The translations under genes were made by a program, and so were the position numbers. A stretch of 64,000 nucleotides of DNA from Streptomonospora wellingtoniae (GTDB taxonomy: Bacteria; Actinomycetota; Actinomycetes; Streptosporangiales; Streptosporangiaceae), in NCBI RefSeq assembly GCF_031845375.1, contig NZ_JAVREK010000025.1:1-64000 (forward strand), written 5' to 3'. Each line of letters begins with the position of its first letter. Position 1 is the first letter of the stretch. Positions 7,502 through 19,416 of the stretch are shown one piece after another. Under the pieces are notes generated by a model. The model did no database searches. It was not told where the DNA came from and worked only from the letters and a program-made list of their open reading frames with translations.

Positions 7502-7538
7502 CACGCGTCGGAGGCCGCGAGCCGCCGCGGCCGCTGTG

Positions 7539-8153
7539 CTATAGCGGCGCGTTCACGCAGGCCAGACGGGTTCCCGCCGCCCCAGCCTCACCCGGGGCCG
7601 TCTGGGTGTGGTCGGAGTGGATCACGATGGAGTCGGCCTCGCCCTCGCGGGGCTGCCATTCGACGTCGGCGGCGGTGGTGGCGGCGCCGTCGCTGTCGGT
7701 GGTGAAGTCCAGCCAGACCTCGTTGTCGTCGTTGACGTACTCCGGGTCGTGCGAGCTCTTCGGAGGCGCGGGCTCGTCTTGATAGTGCGGGCCCGCGTCG
7801 GCGGGCTTCCTGCCGCAGGGCTGCGTGTGCAGATGGGCGCCGTAGGTCTCCTCGGGCTGCAGGCCGCTCACCGCGAGCGTGAAGTCGGTCCCGGCCGGGT
7901 GCTGGACGGCGCTGACGCTCACGGTCGAGCCCGTCGGCACGGCCTGCCCGTCGTAGGTGACCGCCGCGGCCCGCGGCGAGTAGGCGGTGAACTCACCTCC
8001 GAAGCGGGCGAGGCCGGGGCCCCCGGCTTCGGCCGTCCGGCCGGCGGAGAACGAGGGCTCGGCGGCGCCCCCGGCGTCGCCCTCCGGTGTTCCGTATCCC
8101 GTGGTCAGCAGCGATGCGGCCGCCAGGCCGAAGATGGCTCGGGTCACCGACAC
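7539..8153 (-). CDS. Secreted Cu/Zn superoxide dismutase-like protein
   Basis: 204 residues. An N-terminal hydrophobic segment is followed by a mature part with the actinobacterial SodC-like layout: GAHLHTQPCG (copper-ligand HxH and first cysteine), AGPHYQ, DDNEVWLDFTT, IVIHSDHT and the terminal GTRLACV with the second cysteine. Such proteins dismutate superoxide outside the membrane; classical zinc ligands are less evident. The N-terminus looks like a lipoprotein signal, but the expected lipobox cysteine is tyrosine (LLTTGYG). It may therefore be released or membrane-held rather than lipidated. GTG start 8151-8153 with GGAGGG 7 bases upstream. Confidence 0.8.
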   Translation of the reverse strand: MSVTRAIFGLAAASLLTTGYGTPEGDAGGAAEPSFSAGRTAEAGGPGLARFGGEFTAYSPRAAAVTYDGQAVPTGSTVSVSAVQHPAGTDFTLAVSGLQPEETYGAHLHTQPCGRKPADAGPHYQDEPAPPKSSHDPEYVNDDNEVWLDFTTDSDGAATTAADVEWQPREGEADSIVIHSDHTQTAPGEAGAAGTRLACVNAPL

Positions 8154-8216
8154 GTCTGAACCCTCCGTAGTTGCGCGGTCGCCTTCAGGGAGACGCTACC
8201 CAAAGTGACTGCGACA

Positions 8217-8348
8217 TCACGTGGAATCGCGGCGATGCGCGGGTGTCGGGGCGCGGCTGATCTCGCCCCCGTGATCTGCGACGTAGTCGTAGAGCCTGCG
8301 GCGCAGCGGCTCGGCGAGACCCAGGGCGTCGATACCGGATCCGGTCAT
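8217..8348 (-). pseudogene. N-terminal remnant of a helix-turn-helix regulator
   Basis: 43 codons from ATG 8346-8348 to a stop at 8217. The stretch LGLAEPLRRRLYDYVADHG matches the opening of a large actinobacterial family of ArsR/MarR-like winged-helix regulators, which then continue for about 150-200 residues. Here the similarity ends and a stop follows. It is most likely a truncated relic between the superoxide dismutase-like gene and the symporter. It could be a short functional peptide, but I doubt it. Confidence 0.5.
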
Positions 8349-8568
8349 GCCCCCATTGTGCGACCCCGGCGGGCGGTGGGCCGCGGCCGTCCACCGGGCG
8401 TCGTTTCCAGCGCTACGGGCTGCCGCCCGGTCGCCGAGGGCGCCCCGGCCCCAGCGGCCACGGTGTGCGCTTCGTTGTCGCTTCGATACCGGAACCGGGG
8501 TTCGCCAGCCGAGGCGAAGGTAGAAACCGTGTGAAACACGACACGTGTGTGACGGATCCGAGGAAATC

Positions 8569-10131
8569 ATGGAGAAACCGACTGAACCCGGCTCGACACC
8601 GGCCGCCGCCGGAGGGCCGGTCGGCGGCGACTCGCTCACCTCCCCCGGTGACGCCGCCGAGGCCGAGAGCGGTCTGCCGCGCAAGAGGACCGGTCTGGCG
8701 GCCGGGGTCGTCCTGGCACTGGCCGTGTACTTCCTCCTGCCCGATTCGCTGGAGCACGCCGGCAAGGTGACAGCGGGCGTCGCGACGCTGATGGCGGTGT
8801 GGTGGATGACCGAGGCCATCCCCCTTCCCGCGACGGCGCTGCTGCCGCTCGTGCTGTTCCCCGTGCTGCTCGGCGCCGACATCGCCGAGGTGGCGGCGCC
8901 CTACGCCAACGACGTGATCTTCCTGTTCATGGGCGGGTTCATGCTGGCCATGGCGATGCAGCGGTGGAACCTGCACCGCCGCATCGCGCTGACGGTGGTC
9001 GCCGCGGTGGGCACCAGCCCCGTCATGCTCATCGCCGGGTTCATGCTGGCCACCGGCTTCATCACGATGTGGGTCAGCAACACGGCCACGACCGTCATGA
9101 TGCTGCCGATCGGACTGTCGGTGCTGGGCCTGGTCAACCAGCTCGGCGACGGCAAGGGCGACGCGAACTTCGCCACGTCGCTGATGCTGGGCATCGCCTA
9201 CTCGGCCTCGATCGGGTCGGTGTCGACCCTCATCGGCACCCCGCCCAACGCGTTCATGGCCGGTTACCTCTCCGAGAACCACGGCATCGACATCGGCTTC
9301 GGCGAGTGGATGATGGTCGGCCTGCCGCTGGCCGCCGTGTTCCTGGTCGTGGCGTGGCTACTGCTGACCCGGGTGATCTACCCGCCGAAGATCCGCACGC
9401 TGCCCGGCGGGCGGCAGCTCATCCGCGAACAGCTCCACGAGATGGGGCCGATGTCGCGTGGCGAGTGGACGGTTCTGGCGGTCTTCGTCTTCGCAGCCGC
9501 TTCCTGGGTCGGTGTCCCGCTGCTGGCCGACACCGCGGCGATCGCCGACACCCTGCCGTGGATCGCCGACATCTCCGATGCCGGCATCGCCATGGCGGTG
9601 GCCGTCGCCCTCTTCGTCATCCCCGTCAGGCCCCGCGAAGGCGTCGCCGCGCTCGACTGGCCGACGGCGCTCCAGCTGCCCTGGGGCATCCTGCTGCTGT
9701 TCGGCGGCGGCATCTCGCTGTCGGTGCAGTTCGAGGAGTCCGGCCTGAGCAACTGGATCGGTGAGCGGGTGGGTCTGCTCAGCGCCGTGCCCGCGTGGCT
9801 GGTGGTGCTGATCGTGGCGGCCCTGGTCCTGCTCCTGACCGAGCTGACCAGCAATACCGCGACGGCCACCATCTTCCTGCCGGTGCTGGCCGGTGTGGCG
9901 GTGGGCATGAACCTGGACGTCCTGCTGCTGGTGGTGCCCGCTGCGCTCGCCGCGTCGCTGGCGTTCATGCTCCCGGTCGCCACCCCGCCCAACGCGATCG
10001 CGTTCGGCTCCGGCTACATCCGCATCGACCAGATGGTGCGTGCAGGCGTCTGGCTGAACATCTGCGCCCTGGTCCTGATCATGGCGACGATGTACGGAGT
10101 CGCGTACTGGGTGTTCTCGCTGGGCGGGTGA
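8569..10131 (+). CDS. DASS/SLC13-family sodium-coupled anion symporter
   Basis: 520 residues with about 11-12 hydrophobic segments. Both signature SNT motifs of the divalent-anion:sodium symporters are present (WVSNTATTVMMLP and LTSNTATATIFLP), as are the repeated TPPNAI/TPPNAF motifs. The family moves dicarboxylates (succinate, malate, fumarate) or sulfate inward with sodium. A hydrophilic N-terminal ~45 residues precede the first helix. ATG 8569 was chosen because GAGG is 5 bases upstream; an in-frame codon at 8545 lacks this. The substrate cannot be told from sequence. Confidence 0.88.
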   Translation: MEKPTEPGSTPAAAGGPVGGDSLTSPGDAAEAESGLPRKRTGLAAGVVLALAVYFLLPDSLEHAGKVTAGVATLMAVWWMTEAIPLPATALLPLVLFPVLLGADIAEVAAPYANDVIFLFMGGFMLAMAMQRWNLHRRIALTVVAAVGTSPVMLIAGFMLATGFITMWVSNTATTVMMLPIGLSVLGLVNQLGDGKGDANFATSLMLGIAYSASIGSVSTLIGTPPNAFMAGYLSENHGIDIGFGEWMMVGLPLAAVFLVVAWLLLTRVIYPPKIRTLPGGRQLIREQLHEMGPMSRGEWTVLAVFVFAAASWVGVPLLADTAAIADTLPWIADISDAGIAMAVAVALFVIPVRPREGVAALDWPTALQLPWGILLLFGGGISLSVQFEESGLSNWIGERVGLLSAVPAWLVVLIVAALVLLLTELTSNTATATIFLPVLAGVAVGMNLDVLLLVVPAALAASLAFMLPVATPPNAIAFGSGYIRIDQMVRAGVWLNICALVLIMATMYGVAYWVFSLGG

Positions 10132-10150
10132 GGCCGCGCACCTCCCGGCC

Positions 10151-10193
10151 CGGTGCCGGGCGCCCCGAAGGGAGGACGGGGCGCCCGGCACCG
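10151..10193 (+). terminator. Strong symporter terminator
   Basis: A perfect 16-bp stem, CGGTGCCGGGCGCCCC (10151-10166) with its reverse complement (10178-10193) and an 11-base loop. It starts 20 bases after the symporter stop. Confidence 0.8.
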
Positions 10194-10260
10194 CTCGCAG
10201 GCGGTGCCCGTCCGACCGGCCTCCGCACCGGCGCGCGCCCCCTCTACGATCGGCACGGAC

Positions 10261-10887
10261 ATGCAAACGATCAGCGGCGGCGGCGAGCACGAGCTGCACA
10301 TCAAGAGGTCCCGCTTCATCTGCGCCCTGGCGCGGGCGGGGGACGAGGACGAGGCGCGCGCGTTCATCGCCGAGCGCCGGCGGGCGCACTGGAACGCGGC
10401 GCACAACTGCACGGCCTACGTGCTCGGCGCCGACGGCGGCGTTCAGCGCTCCAGCGACGACGGCGAACCCTCGGGTACGGCGGGGGTGCCCATGCTGGAG
10501 GTGCTGCGCCACCGCGCCGTGACCGACGCCGTCGCGGTGGTCACTCGCTACTTCGGCGGGGTGAAACTGGGCGCCGGCGGGCTGATCCGCGCCTACGGCG
10601 GCGCGGTGGCCGCGGCGCTCGACGAGGTCGGGCTGCTGGAGCGGCGCACGCTGCGGGTGGTCACCGTCAGCGCCGACTACGTGCTGGCGGGCAGGCTGGA
10701 GAGCGAGCTGCGCGACTCCGGCTACCGCGTCCAGGACGTGCGTTACGGGGCGGGTGCGGAATTCGACGTCGCGGTGGCTGATCCCGCCCTCGCCGGGTTC
10801 GGCGCGTGGCTGGCCGAGGCCACCGGCGGGCAGGCCGACTACGAGGTGAACGGCAGCACCACCGTCGAAGTCGCACCGGAAGAGTGA
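10261..10887 (+). CDS. IMPACT/YigZ-family protein
   Basis: 208 residues. The family core is clear: KRSRFIC near the start, AHWNAAHNCTAYVLG, SSDDGEPSGTAGVPML and VTRYFGGVKLGAGGLIRAYG, then an EF-G-V-like C-terminal domain. IMPACT/YigZ proteins are linked to translation control and ribosome interactions; the exact bacterial role is not settled. No Shine-Dalgarno is visible. TACGAT (10245-10250) lies 10 bases before the ATG, so the message probably has almost no leader. Confidence 0.88.
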   Translation: MQTISGGGEHELHIKRSRFICALARAGDEDEARAFIAERRRAHWNAAHNCTAYVLGADGGVQRSSDDGEPSGTAGVPMLEVLRHRAVTDAVAVVTRYFGGVKLGAGGLIRAYGGAVAAALDEVGLLERRTLRVVTVSADYVLAGRLESELRDSGYRVQDVRYGAGAEFDVAVADPALAGFGAWLAEATGGQADYEVNGSTTVEVAPEE

Positions 10888-11002
10888 CCGCCGTCGCCCG
10901 GCGCCCGCCCCGGCCGTACGGGGGGCGGTATTCGGGTGTGTCGGCCCGCCGTCGGCGGTCTAGGATTCCGGTACATGATGTCGTCGTAGGGAGTGACCGC
11001 TC

Positions 11003-12556
11003 ATGCGCACCTGGCGACGGGCGCCGCTGGCAGCGGCCGCCGGTGTCGCGCTACTCGTCGCGGGGACCGCCTGCACGGGCGAGGACGAGCCGGACCGGCC
11101 CGACGACTCGCCGCGGCCGCTGCCTACGGCCTTCGAGGGCGAACTACCTCCCGGCGTCGGCGGCGAACCGCTGCGCCACCTGCACGGCCCCGGCGCCGAG
11201 GGGCCGTCCGTCCTCGACGACGAGATGGGCGTGCGCATCTCCTCCGTCGGCGACGCGTTTCTCATCAGCTCCAACAGCGAGGAGCACCACGTGCTGCTGG
11301 GCGCGGAGGACGGCGAGACCCTGTGGCAGGGCGAGCGCCACATCCAGCGGTACGGCTCCGACTCCGACGGGTCTCCCGTGCTGGTCGTGGAGGGGCGCGA
11401 CGGCGGCACGCGGATCATCGGCGACGACGGCGAGACCCTGTGGCAGGGGTCGGGCGGCCGCGACACCTTCGTCGGCGGCTCCGTAGTGCGCCGGCCCGCC
11501 GGGTGGAGCGCCGACGAGCCCTACGGCGACTACACGGTCTCCATCCCCGGTGAGGGGGAGCTGTGGGAGTACACCTTCGCGGCCCCGCCCGAGGGCGGGG
11601 GCGACGGAGCGGGCTCCGGGAACGCCGACGACAGCGCCGAGGACCAGACGTCCGCCGCCCCCGACCCCGACCGCAACGGGGTTCCGGTCGCCTCCCGCGA
11701 CGGCGTGCTCCTGCTCGACGACGGCGCCGGACTGCTCCAGGCGCGCGGGATTACCGACGACGATGCGGGCGGCCTGCTGTGGAGCATCGCCGGCGACGAC
11801 CCGGAGCTCGCCGGAGGCACCGACGTCCAGCGCCCCCGCCCGCAGGTCGTCGGCGACTACGAGATCCCGGCCGAGCAGGGCGGCGAGGGCGGTACCGAGG
11901 AGCCTCCGGACGAGGGATCGCCCGACGCGCCGTCTCCGCCGGAGGGCGACGGCTCCCCCTCCCCCTCGGGGTCCGCGCCGGCGGACGGCGGCGCGGAGAC
12001 CGGAGGCGCGGCTCCGGAGGACGAAACCGGCGAGGCGCCCATGCGCACCGCCGTCCTCGTGCGCTGGACGGTGCCCGAGGAGCCGTCCGTGCTGTCGCTG
12101 CACGACCTGCACACCGGCGAGCTGCTGTGGAGCCTCTCCGAACCGGGTGCGAACCCGTCGAGCGACGAGTTCGCACCGCCTCCCCTGCCGGGGGCACTGT
12201 ACGAGCCGCGGACGGGCACGGTACTGCTGCCGCAGGCCACCGGCGAGACCCCGCTGATCGCCGTCGACCTGGCCGCAGGCGAGATCCGGTGGCGGTTCGA
12301 GGACGAGTTCGAGCAGTCCATCTCGCCCGCCCTGGCCATGGGCGGCTACGTCTACGGCGACGCGGGCGGGGGCGACGGCTCGGGCGTCCAGGTCGTGCTG
12401 GACGCGATGGACAAGGACGTCGTGGCCGAAGGGCTCGGGGCCTACGTGGAGGCGGTCACGCGAGAGGGGTACAGCATCGTCGTCAGCGACCGCCAGCGCT
12501 TCGTCTTCCCACCCCCGGAGGGGCCCGGCGCCGAGGACACGGGCCCGACCGGATAG
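11003..12556 (+). CDS. Lipoprotein with PQQ-like beta-propeller repeats
   Basis: 517 residues. A lipoprotein signal ends at the lipobox cysteine C24 (VAGTAC). The mature protein has repeated blades of PQQ/quinoprotein type (LLGAEDGETLWQGE, IIGDDGETLWQGS, DLHTGELLWSL, DLAAGEIRWRF). A Pro/Ser/Glu-rich disordered stretch interrupts them in the middle (about residues 290-350). It is expected to sit on the outer face of the membrane; the function is unknown, and binding or scaffolding is more likely than catalysis. ATG with GGGAG upstream; TAGGAT at 10961-10966 is a likely -10. Confidence 0.8.
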   Translation: MRTWRRAPLAAAAGVALLVAGTACTGEDEPDRPDDSPRPLPTAFEGELPPGVGGEPLRHLHGPGAEGPSVLDDEMGVRISSVGDAFLISSNSEEHHVLLGAEDGETLWQGERHIQRYGSDSDGSPVLVVEGRDGGTRIIGDDGETLWQGSGGRDTFVGGSVVRRPAGWSADEPYGDYTVSIPGEGELWEYTFAAPPEGGGDGAGSGNADDSAEDQTSAAPDPDRNGVPVASRDGVLLLDDGAGLLQARGITDDDAGGLLWSIAGDDPELAGGTDVQRPRPQVVGDYEIPAEQGGEGGTEEPPDEGSPDAPSPPEGDGSPSPSGSAPADGGAETGGAAPEDETGEAPMRTAVLVRWTVPEEPSVLSLHDLHTGELLWSLSEPGANPSSDEFAPPPLPGALYEPRTGTVLLPQATGETPLIAVDLAAGEIRWRFEDEFEQSISPALAMGGYVYGDAGGGDGSGVQVVLDAMDKDVVAEGLGAYVEAVTREGYSIVVSDRQRFVFPPPEGPGAEDTGPTG

Positions 12557-12563
12557 CGCCCCG

Positions 12564-12588
12564 GCAGCGGCGAGGGCGCGGCCGCTGC
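12564..12588 (+). terminator. Hairpin after the beta-propeller lipoprotein
   Basis: GCAGCGGC (12564-12571) pairs perfectly with GCCGCTGC (12581-12588) around nine bases, 8 bases after the stop codon. Confidence 0.5.
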
Positions 12589-12701
12589 GGCGGTCCCGCC
12601 GTGGGGCCGGGGGCGGTGCGCGCCCCGCGCTGCGGTCCGGCTTTTCCACAGCCCCGCCCCGCTCTGGCCGGGCCGGAGCCCGGTTGCCTAACATCCGGAG
12701 T

Positions 12702-14614
12702 ATGGAAACGCCGGAGAGCGGTCGCCGGACCGCGCACGGGGAGGGCGCCGCGGGCCTGGCGCCGACAGACTTCCCTGAGGCCACCCGCCAGCAGTGGCGC
12801 GAGCTGGTCGAGAAGGTGCTGCTGAAGGCCGACCCCGCAGCCGTCCCCGACCCCGCGGAGCCGGAGGCGGCACTGGCCACCGCCACCTACGACGGGATCA
12901 CCGTCCGCCCGCTGTACACGGACGGCGACGACCCCGCCTCCGGCTACCCGGGGCTCGCGCCCTTCACCCGCGGCTCCCGCCCGCACGGCGGCGTCACCGA
13001 AGCCTGGCAGGTCCGCCAGCAGCACCGCGACCCCCGCCCCGACCGGACCCGCCGGGCGGTCCTGGCCGATCTGGAGAACGGCGTGGGAGCGCTGTGGCTG
13101 GTGTGCGGCGAGGGCGGCATCCCCGTCGACGCGATCGGCGAGGTCCTGGCCGACGTGCACCTCGACCTCTGCCCCGTCACGCTGGACGCCGGAGCCGACT
13201 ACGAGGCCGCGGCCGAAGGGCTTGTGCGCGCCTGGACCGACCGCGGGCTGCCGGAGAGCTCCCTCGCCGGCGGGGCGGGCATCGACCCGCTGAGCCACGC
13301 GGCCCGTACCGGCGCGCCCGCAGACCTCGACTCCGCCGCGCGCACCGCCGCAGGGCTCGCCGCGCGCCACCCCCGGCTGCGGCTGGCCACAGCCGACGCC
13401 ACGCCCTACCACGAGGCAGGCGGTTCGCAGGCCCAGGAGCTGGGCGCCGCCATGGCCGCCGGCGTGGCCTACCTGCGGGCGCTCACCGGCGCCGGGCTGG
13501 AGCTCGCCGAAGCCGCGCGGCGGCTGGAGTTCCGGTTCGCCGCGAGCGCCGACCAGTTCGGCACCATCGCCAAGCTGCGGGCTGCGCGCGCGATGTGGGA
13601 CCGGGTTCTGGAGGCCTGCGGCCTGGACGCCGCCGAGCGCCCCGCCATGTACCAGCACGCCGCGGCCTCGGCCGCCATGGCCACCCGCCGCGACCCCCAC
13701 GTCAACATGGTCCGCTCCACGCTGGCGTGCTTCGCCGCGGGGGCGGCCGGCGCCGACGCGGTGACCGTGCTTCCGTTCGACTCCGCTCTGGGCCTGCCCG
13801 ACGGCTTCGCCCAGCGGATCGCCCGCAACACCCAGACGCTGCTGGCCGAAGAGTCCCACCTGGCCCGTGTCGTCGACCCCGCGGGCGGCTCGTTCTACGT
13901 CGAGCGCCTGACCGGCGACCTCTTCGGCGCGGGCTGGGTGTTCTTCCAGGAACTGGAGGCCGCCGGCGGCATGGTTGAGGCGCTGTCCACCGGTCTGGTC
14001 GCCGAGCGCGTGGGCGGGGTGTGGCGGCGGCGCCGCGACGCCATCGCCCACCGGCGCGATCCGATCACCGGCGTCAGCGAGTTCCCCGACCTCGACGAAC
14101 CCGCCGTTGCGCGCGATCCGCTGCCCCGGGCCGCCGGGCACGGGCGGCCGGGAGCGAACGCGCTTCCCGCGCGGCGCTACGCCGAGGAGTTCGAGGACCT
14201 GCGCGACCGCTCCGACGCCCATCTGGCCGCCACCGGCGCGCGGCCCCGCGTGTTCCTCGCCACGCTGGGGCCGGTCGCCGAGCACACCGCGCGGGCCGCA
14301 TTCACCGGCAACCTGCTGCGGGCGGGCGGGATCGAGCCCGCGGGCGGCACTTCGACCGGCGGGGCCGACGAGGCCGCCGCAGCGTTCCGCGAGAGCGGAG
14401 CGCGTATCGCCTGCCTGTGCGGCACCGACCGGCTCTACGCCGAGCACGCGGTGGCGGCCGCCACCGCGCTGAAGGAGGCGGGCGCCGACCGGGTCCTGCT
14501 GGCGGGGCCCGACTCGGCCGCGCCTGAGGGCGCCGCCGTCGACGGCTTCTGCTTCGCCGGATGCGATGCGCTCGGCCTGCTGGCAGACCTGCACGACGCT
14601 CTGGGGGTGGCCCG

Positions 14615-14618
<4 letters not shown>
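12702..14618 (+). CDS. mutA: Methylmalonyl-CoA mutase small subunit
   Basis: 638 residues. It has the mutase TIM-barrel fold of the large subunit, but the C-terminal cobalamin domain lacks the DxHxxG motif, as expected for the non-catalytic MutA subunit. With MutB it interconverts succinyl-CoA and R-methylmalonyl-CoA using adenosylcobalamin, linking odd-chain fatty acid and branched amino acid catabolism to the TCA cycle and feeding propionyl-type precursors. ATG 12702 follows a -10-like TAACAT (12689-12694) by 7 bases, so it is probably leaderless. The upstream in-frame TTG 12684 is less likely. The stop overlaps the mutB start (ATGA). Confidence 0.95.
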
Positions 14619-16843
<2,225 letters not shown>

Positions 16844-16877
16844 GCCGGGTACGGGGGGAGCCCGCCGAGGGGCCCGC

Positions 16878-17918
16878 ATGAGCCGCACCGTCGATGTCGA
16901 CGCTTACGCCGAGGGGGTCCTGGCCGGGCACCGCCCGACGCTCGCGCGCGCCATCACGCTGGTCGAGTCGCGCCGGCCCGACCACGCCGAGCTCGCACAG
17001 CGGCTCCTGGTGCGGCTGCTGCCGCACGCAGGCAAGGCACACCGGGTCGGCATCTCCGGGGTACCCGGCGTGGGCAAGTCCACGTTCATCGACACCTTGG
17101 GCACGCGCCTTACCGGACAGGGGCACCGTGTCGCGGTGCTGGCGGTGGACCCCTCGTCCACCCGCTCCGGCGGCAGCATCCTCGGCGATAAGACCCGCAT
17201 GGCCCGGCTCTCGGTCGACCCGCAGGCGTTCGTGCGTCCGTCGCCGACGGCGGGCACGCTGGGCGGGGTCGCCCGCGCCACCCGGGAGACCATGGTGCTG
17301 ATGGAGGCCGCGGGCTTCGACGTCGTGCTCGTCGAGACCGTGGGAGTGGGTCAGTCCGAGGTCGCGGTGGCCGGCATGGTCGACTGCTTCTGCTTTCTGA
17401 CCCTGGCACGCACCGGCGACCGGTTGCAGGGGATCAAGAAAGGCGTGCTGGAGCTGGTCGACCTGGCGGCGGTGAACAAGGCGGACGGCCCGCATGAGGC
17501 CGAAGCCCGTACGGCCGCACGCGAACTGTCCCGTGCGTTGCACATGCTCCAGCCGGTGCACCCGGCCTGGCGCCCTCCCGTGCTGACCTGCAGTGGCCTG
17601 ACCGGCGACGGGCTCGACGGCTTCTGGCAGACGGTTCTCGACCACCGCGCGACACTGGAGGAGGCCGGAGAGCTCGACCGGCGCCGTGGCCGCCAGCAGG
17701 TCGACTGGATGTGGGCGCAGGTGCGCGACCGCTTGATGGACAGCCTTCTCGCGCACCCGCGCGTGCGCGAGGACGGTCCGCGCCTGGAAGCCGGTGTGCG
17801 CGCCGGCGAACTCACCCCGACGCTGGCGGCCGAGCGGATCCTCGGCGACTTCGGCGTCGGAGGAGGAGCGGGGAGCGCCGCGTCGCTGGGCGAGGACGAA
17901 TCGGGGCGAAGGGAATGA
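16878..17918 (+). CDS. meaB: Methylmalonyl-CoA mutase-associated GTPase MeaB
   Basis: 346 residues of the G3E/ArgK-MeaB GTPase family: Walker A GVPGVGKST (residues 61-69), DPSSTRSGGSILGDKTRM, VETVGVGQSE and an NKAD base-recognition motif. MeaB protects the mutase from inactivation and gates cofactor loading. Its place directly after mutB supports this. The C-terminus ends in a short Gly/Ser/Glu-rich tail. An amino-acid-transport kinase role once proposed for ArgK is considered outdated. Confidence 0.95.
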   Translation: MSRTVDVDAYAEGVLAGHRPTLARAITLVESRRPDHAELAQRLLVRLLPHAGKAHRVGISGVPGVGKSTFIDTLGTRLTGQGHRVAVLAVDPSSTRSGGSILGDKTRMARLSVDPQAFVRPSPTAGTLGGVARATRETMVLMEAAGFDVVLVETVGVGQSEVAVAGMVDCFCFLTLARTGDRLQGIKKGVLELVDLAAVNKADGPHEAEARTAARELSRALHMLQPVHPAWRPPVLTCSGLTGDGLDGFWQTVLDHRATLEEAGELDRRRGRQQVDWMWAQVRDRLMDSLLAHPRVREDGPRLEAGVRAGELTPTLAAERILGDFGVGGGAGSAASLGEDESGRRE

Positions 17919-18260
17919 TTCATCACATCCTCCGCCTGGCCTGTGAATGCGGCGTTGTGTGAGGGGAGTGAAACAGGCCACAATGACCCCGGGTCTGGAA
18001 CGCCCTGCTCGTGGAGAAGATACTTGCGAGACGGCATTCCCGTAGGGCGGCAGGCCTAATACCGTATGTGTTCGAAGGCTTACGGGAACAGGGGCTGTTC
18101 TCCGGCGGTCCTGTTCATCGGCGTCCGGCCGGGTCGCGAACCCTCCCGCTCATGGCCGCCGTCGCAACAGAACGCGGTGGACCCCTACCGAAATCCGCTG
18201 TTTTCCGTAGGGTGAGCAAGGGGAACCCCTCATCGACACGTGGGGCTGGGAGGAGTGAAC
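17919..18260. other. Intergenic region upstream of the STAS gene
   Basis: 342 bases, noticeably less GC-rich than the genes. Two small hairpins are visible: GAACAG/CTGTTC (18086-18100) and AGGGG-AA-CCCCT just before the STAS gene. The promoter of the anti-anti-sigma gene is expected here. A stress-sigma promoter (GTTT...GGGTA type) can be imagined but not supported. Confidence 0.3.
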
Positions 18261-18632
18261 GTGCACAGGCTTGGGCTGAGCACCCGGGTCGACAACCACA
18301 GCGTGATCGTGAGCGTCGAGGGCGACCTCGACATCGCGACCGCCGACGACCTCCACGAACATGTCCTGTCCGCGATCGACAAGCACGGTCCGTGGTTGAT
18401 CCTCGACCTGACGGGGCTGGAGTTCATGGACTCCAGCGGCCTGAACGTCGTCATCAACGCCTATCGGGCCGTGAAGGAGCACGGTGGCAGCCTCGCGCTG
18501 GCCGCGCCGAACGAACGGGTGACCAAGGTCGTCCGCCTCGTCGGCCTGCACCGGCAGGTTCCGGTCCACAACTCCGTATCGGCGGCCGTCAACGCCATGG
18601 AGCTGCTGGAGGGCAAGCAGCAGGCGGGCTGA
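18261..18632 (+). CDS. STAS-domain anti-sigma factor antagonist
   Basis: 123 residues, a single STAS domain. Hallmarks are VEGDLDIATADDL, LILDLTGLEFMDSSGLNV (the serine pair includes the usual phosphorylation site) and a C-terminal helix. Such proteins bind an anti-sigma kinase when unphosphorylated and so release a sigma factor, typically in stress or developmental control. No partner kinase or sigma gene lies nearby. GTG 18261 is chosen because GGAGGAG is 5 bases upstream. Confidence 0.9.
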   Translation: MHRLGLSTRVDNHSVIVSVEGDLDIATADDLHEHVLSAIDKHGPWLILDLTGLEFMDSSGLNVVINAYRAVKEHGGSLALAAPNERVTKVVRLVGLHRQVPVHNSVSAAVNAMELLEGKQQAG

Positions 18633-18741
18633 ACCCCCCGCACCGCCATGGACGACCGCGCCGCGGCGCGCGGCGCCCCGGGAAACCGGGGCCGCCGCCG
18701 TGCCGTGCTGCCGACCGGCCCGCGCCGCACTCGGAGCGTCA

Positions 18742-19374
18742 TTGCCTTTCTCGTGGGACCACAACGTCCACTACCACGACCATCTGCTCCGCCACGTGCC
18801 CGACCACTGCGTGCGCGCGCTCGACGTCGGATGCGGCACCGGGCGCTTCGCCCGCCGCCTCACCGCCCGCTGCGCCCGCGTCGAGGCCATCGATCCCGAC
18901 CCAGGCGTCATCGCCGAGGCCCGTGAGCGCACACCGCGGCGGCTGGGCGTGCAGTACACCGAAACGGCCCTTGCGGACTACGGCATCGCGGTCGGCGCCT
19001 ACGACTTCGTCTCCGCCGTCGCCAGCCTTCACCACATGGACTTCGCCGAGTCGGTGCGGGCGATGGCCCATGGGCTCGCACCGGGCGGCGTCCTCGCCGT
19101 CCTCGGGCTCTACCGCGAGGAGACCGCGGCCGACCACGCGGCCGGCGCAGCCGCTCTGGCTCCGCAATGGGCGATGGGCGCCGGCCTGCTCGCCGCCCGC
19201 GCCTTCACCGGTATTCCCAGCCCTGCGTCCGAGGCGCCCGTTGCGATGCGCGAGCCCCGGATGAGCCTGTGCCGGGTCCGCCTCGCGGCGGGGCGCCACC
19301 TGCCCGGAGCGCGCGTGCGGCGCCTGCTCTTCTGGCGCTACTCGCTCGTCTACCGGCGCCCGCTCACCGGGTGA
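18742..19374 (+). CDS. Class I SAM-dependent methyltransferase
   Basis: 210 residues (224 if the upstream GTG 18700 is used). SAM-binding motif I is ALDVGCGTGRFARRL, followed by the acidic EAIDPD strand and an LHHMD motif after strand 4. It resembles small-molecule methyltransferases of the UbiE/Methyltransf_11 type. TTG 18742 is preferred: GGAG lies 5 bases upstream, and the homologous start PFSWDHNVHYHDH immediately follows. The substrate is unknown; the C-terminal part carries several arginines. Confidence 0.8.
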   Translation: MPFSWDHNVHYHDHLLRHVPDHCVRALDVGCGTGRFARRLTARCARVEAIDPDPGVIAEARERTPRRLGVQYTETALADYGIAVGAYDFVSAVASLHHMDFAESVRAMAHGLAPGGVLAVLGLYREETAADHAAGAAALAPQWAMGAGLLAARAFTGIPSPASEAPVAMREPRMSLCRVRLAAGRHLPGARVRRLLFWRYSLVYRRPLTG

Positions 19375-19416
19375 GTGCTGCGTTCACCGGCGGCTCCGCT
19401 GGGTAGTCTCGATGCC

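Noticed and set aside
12684..12701. An earlier TTG start for mutA at 12684
   Set aside because: It would lie across the likely -10 (12689-12694); ATG 12702 fits a leaderless message.
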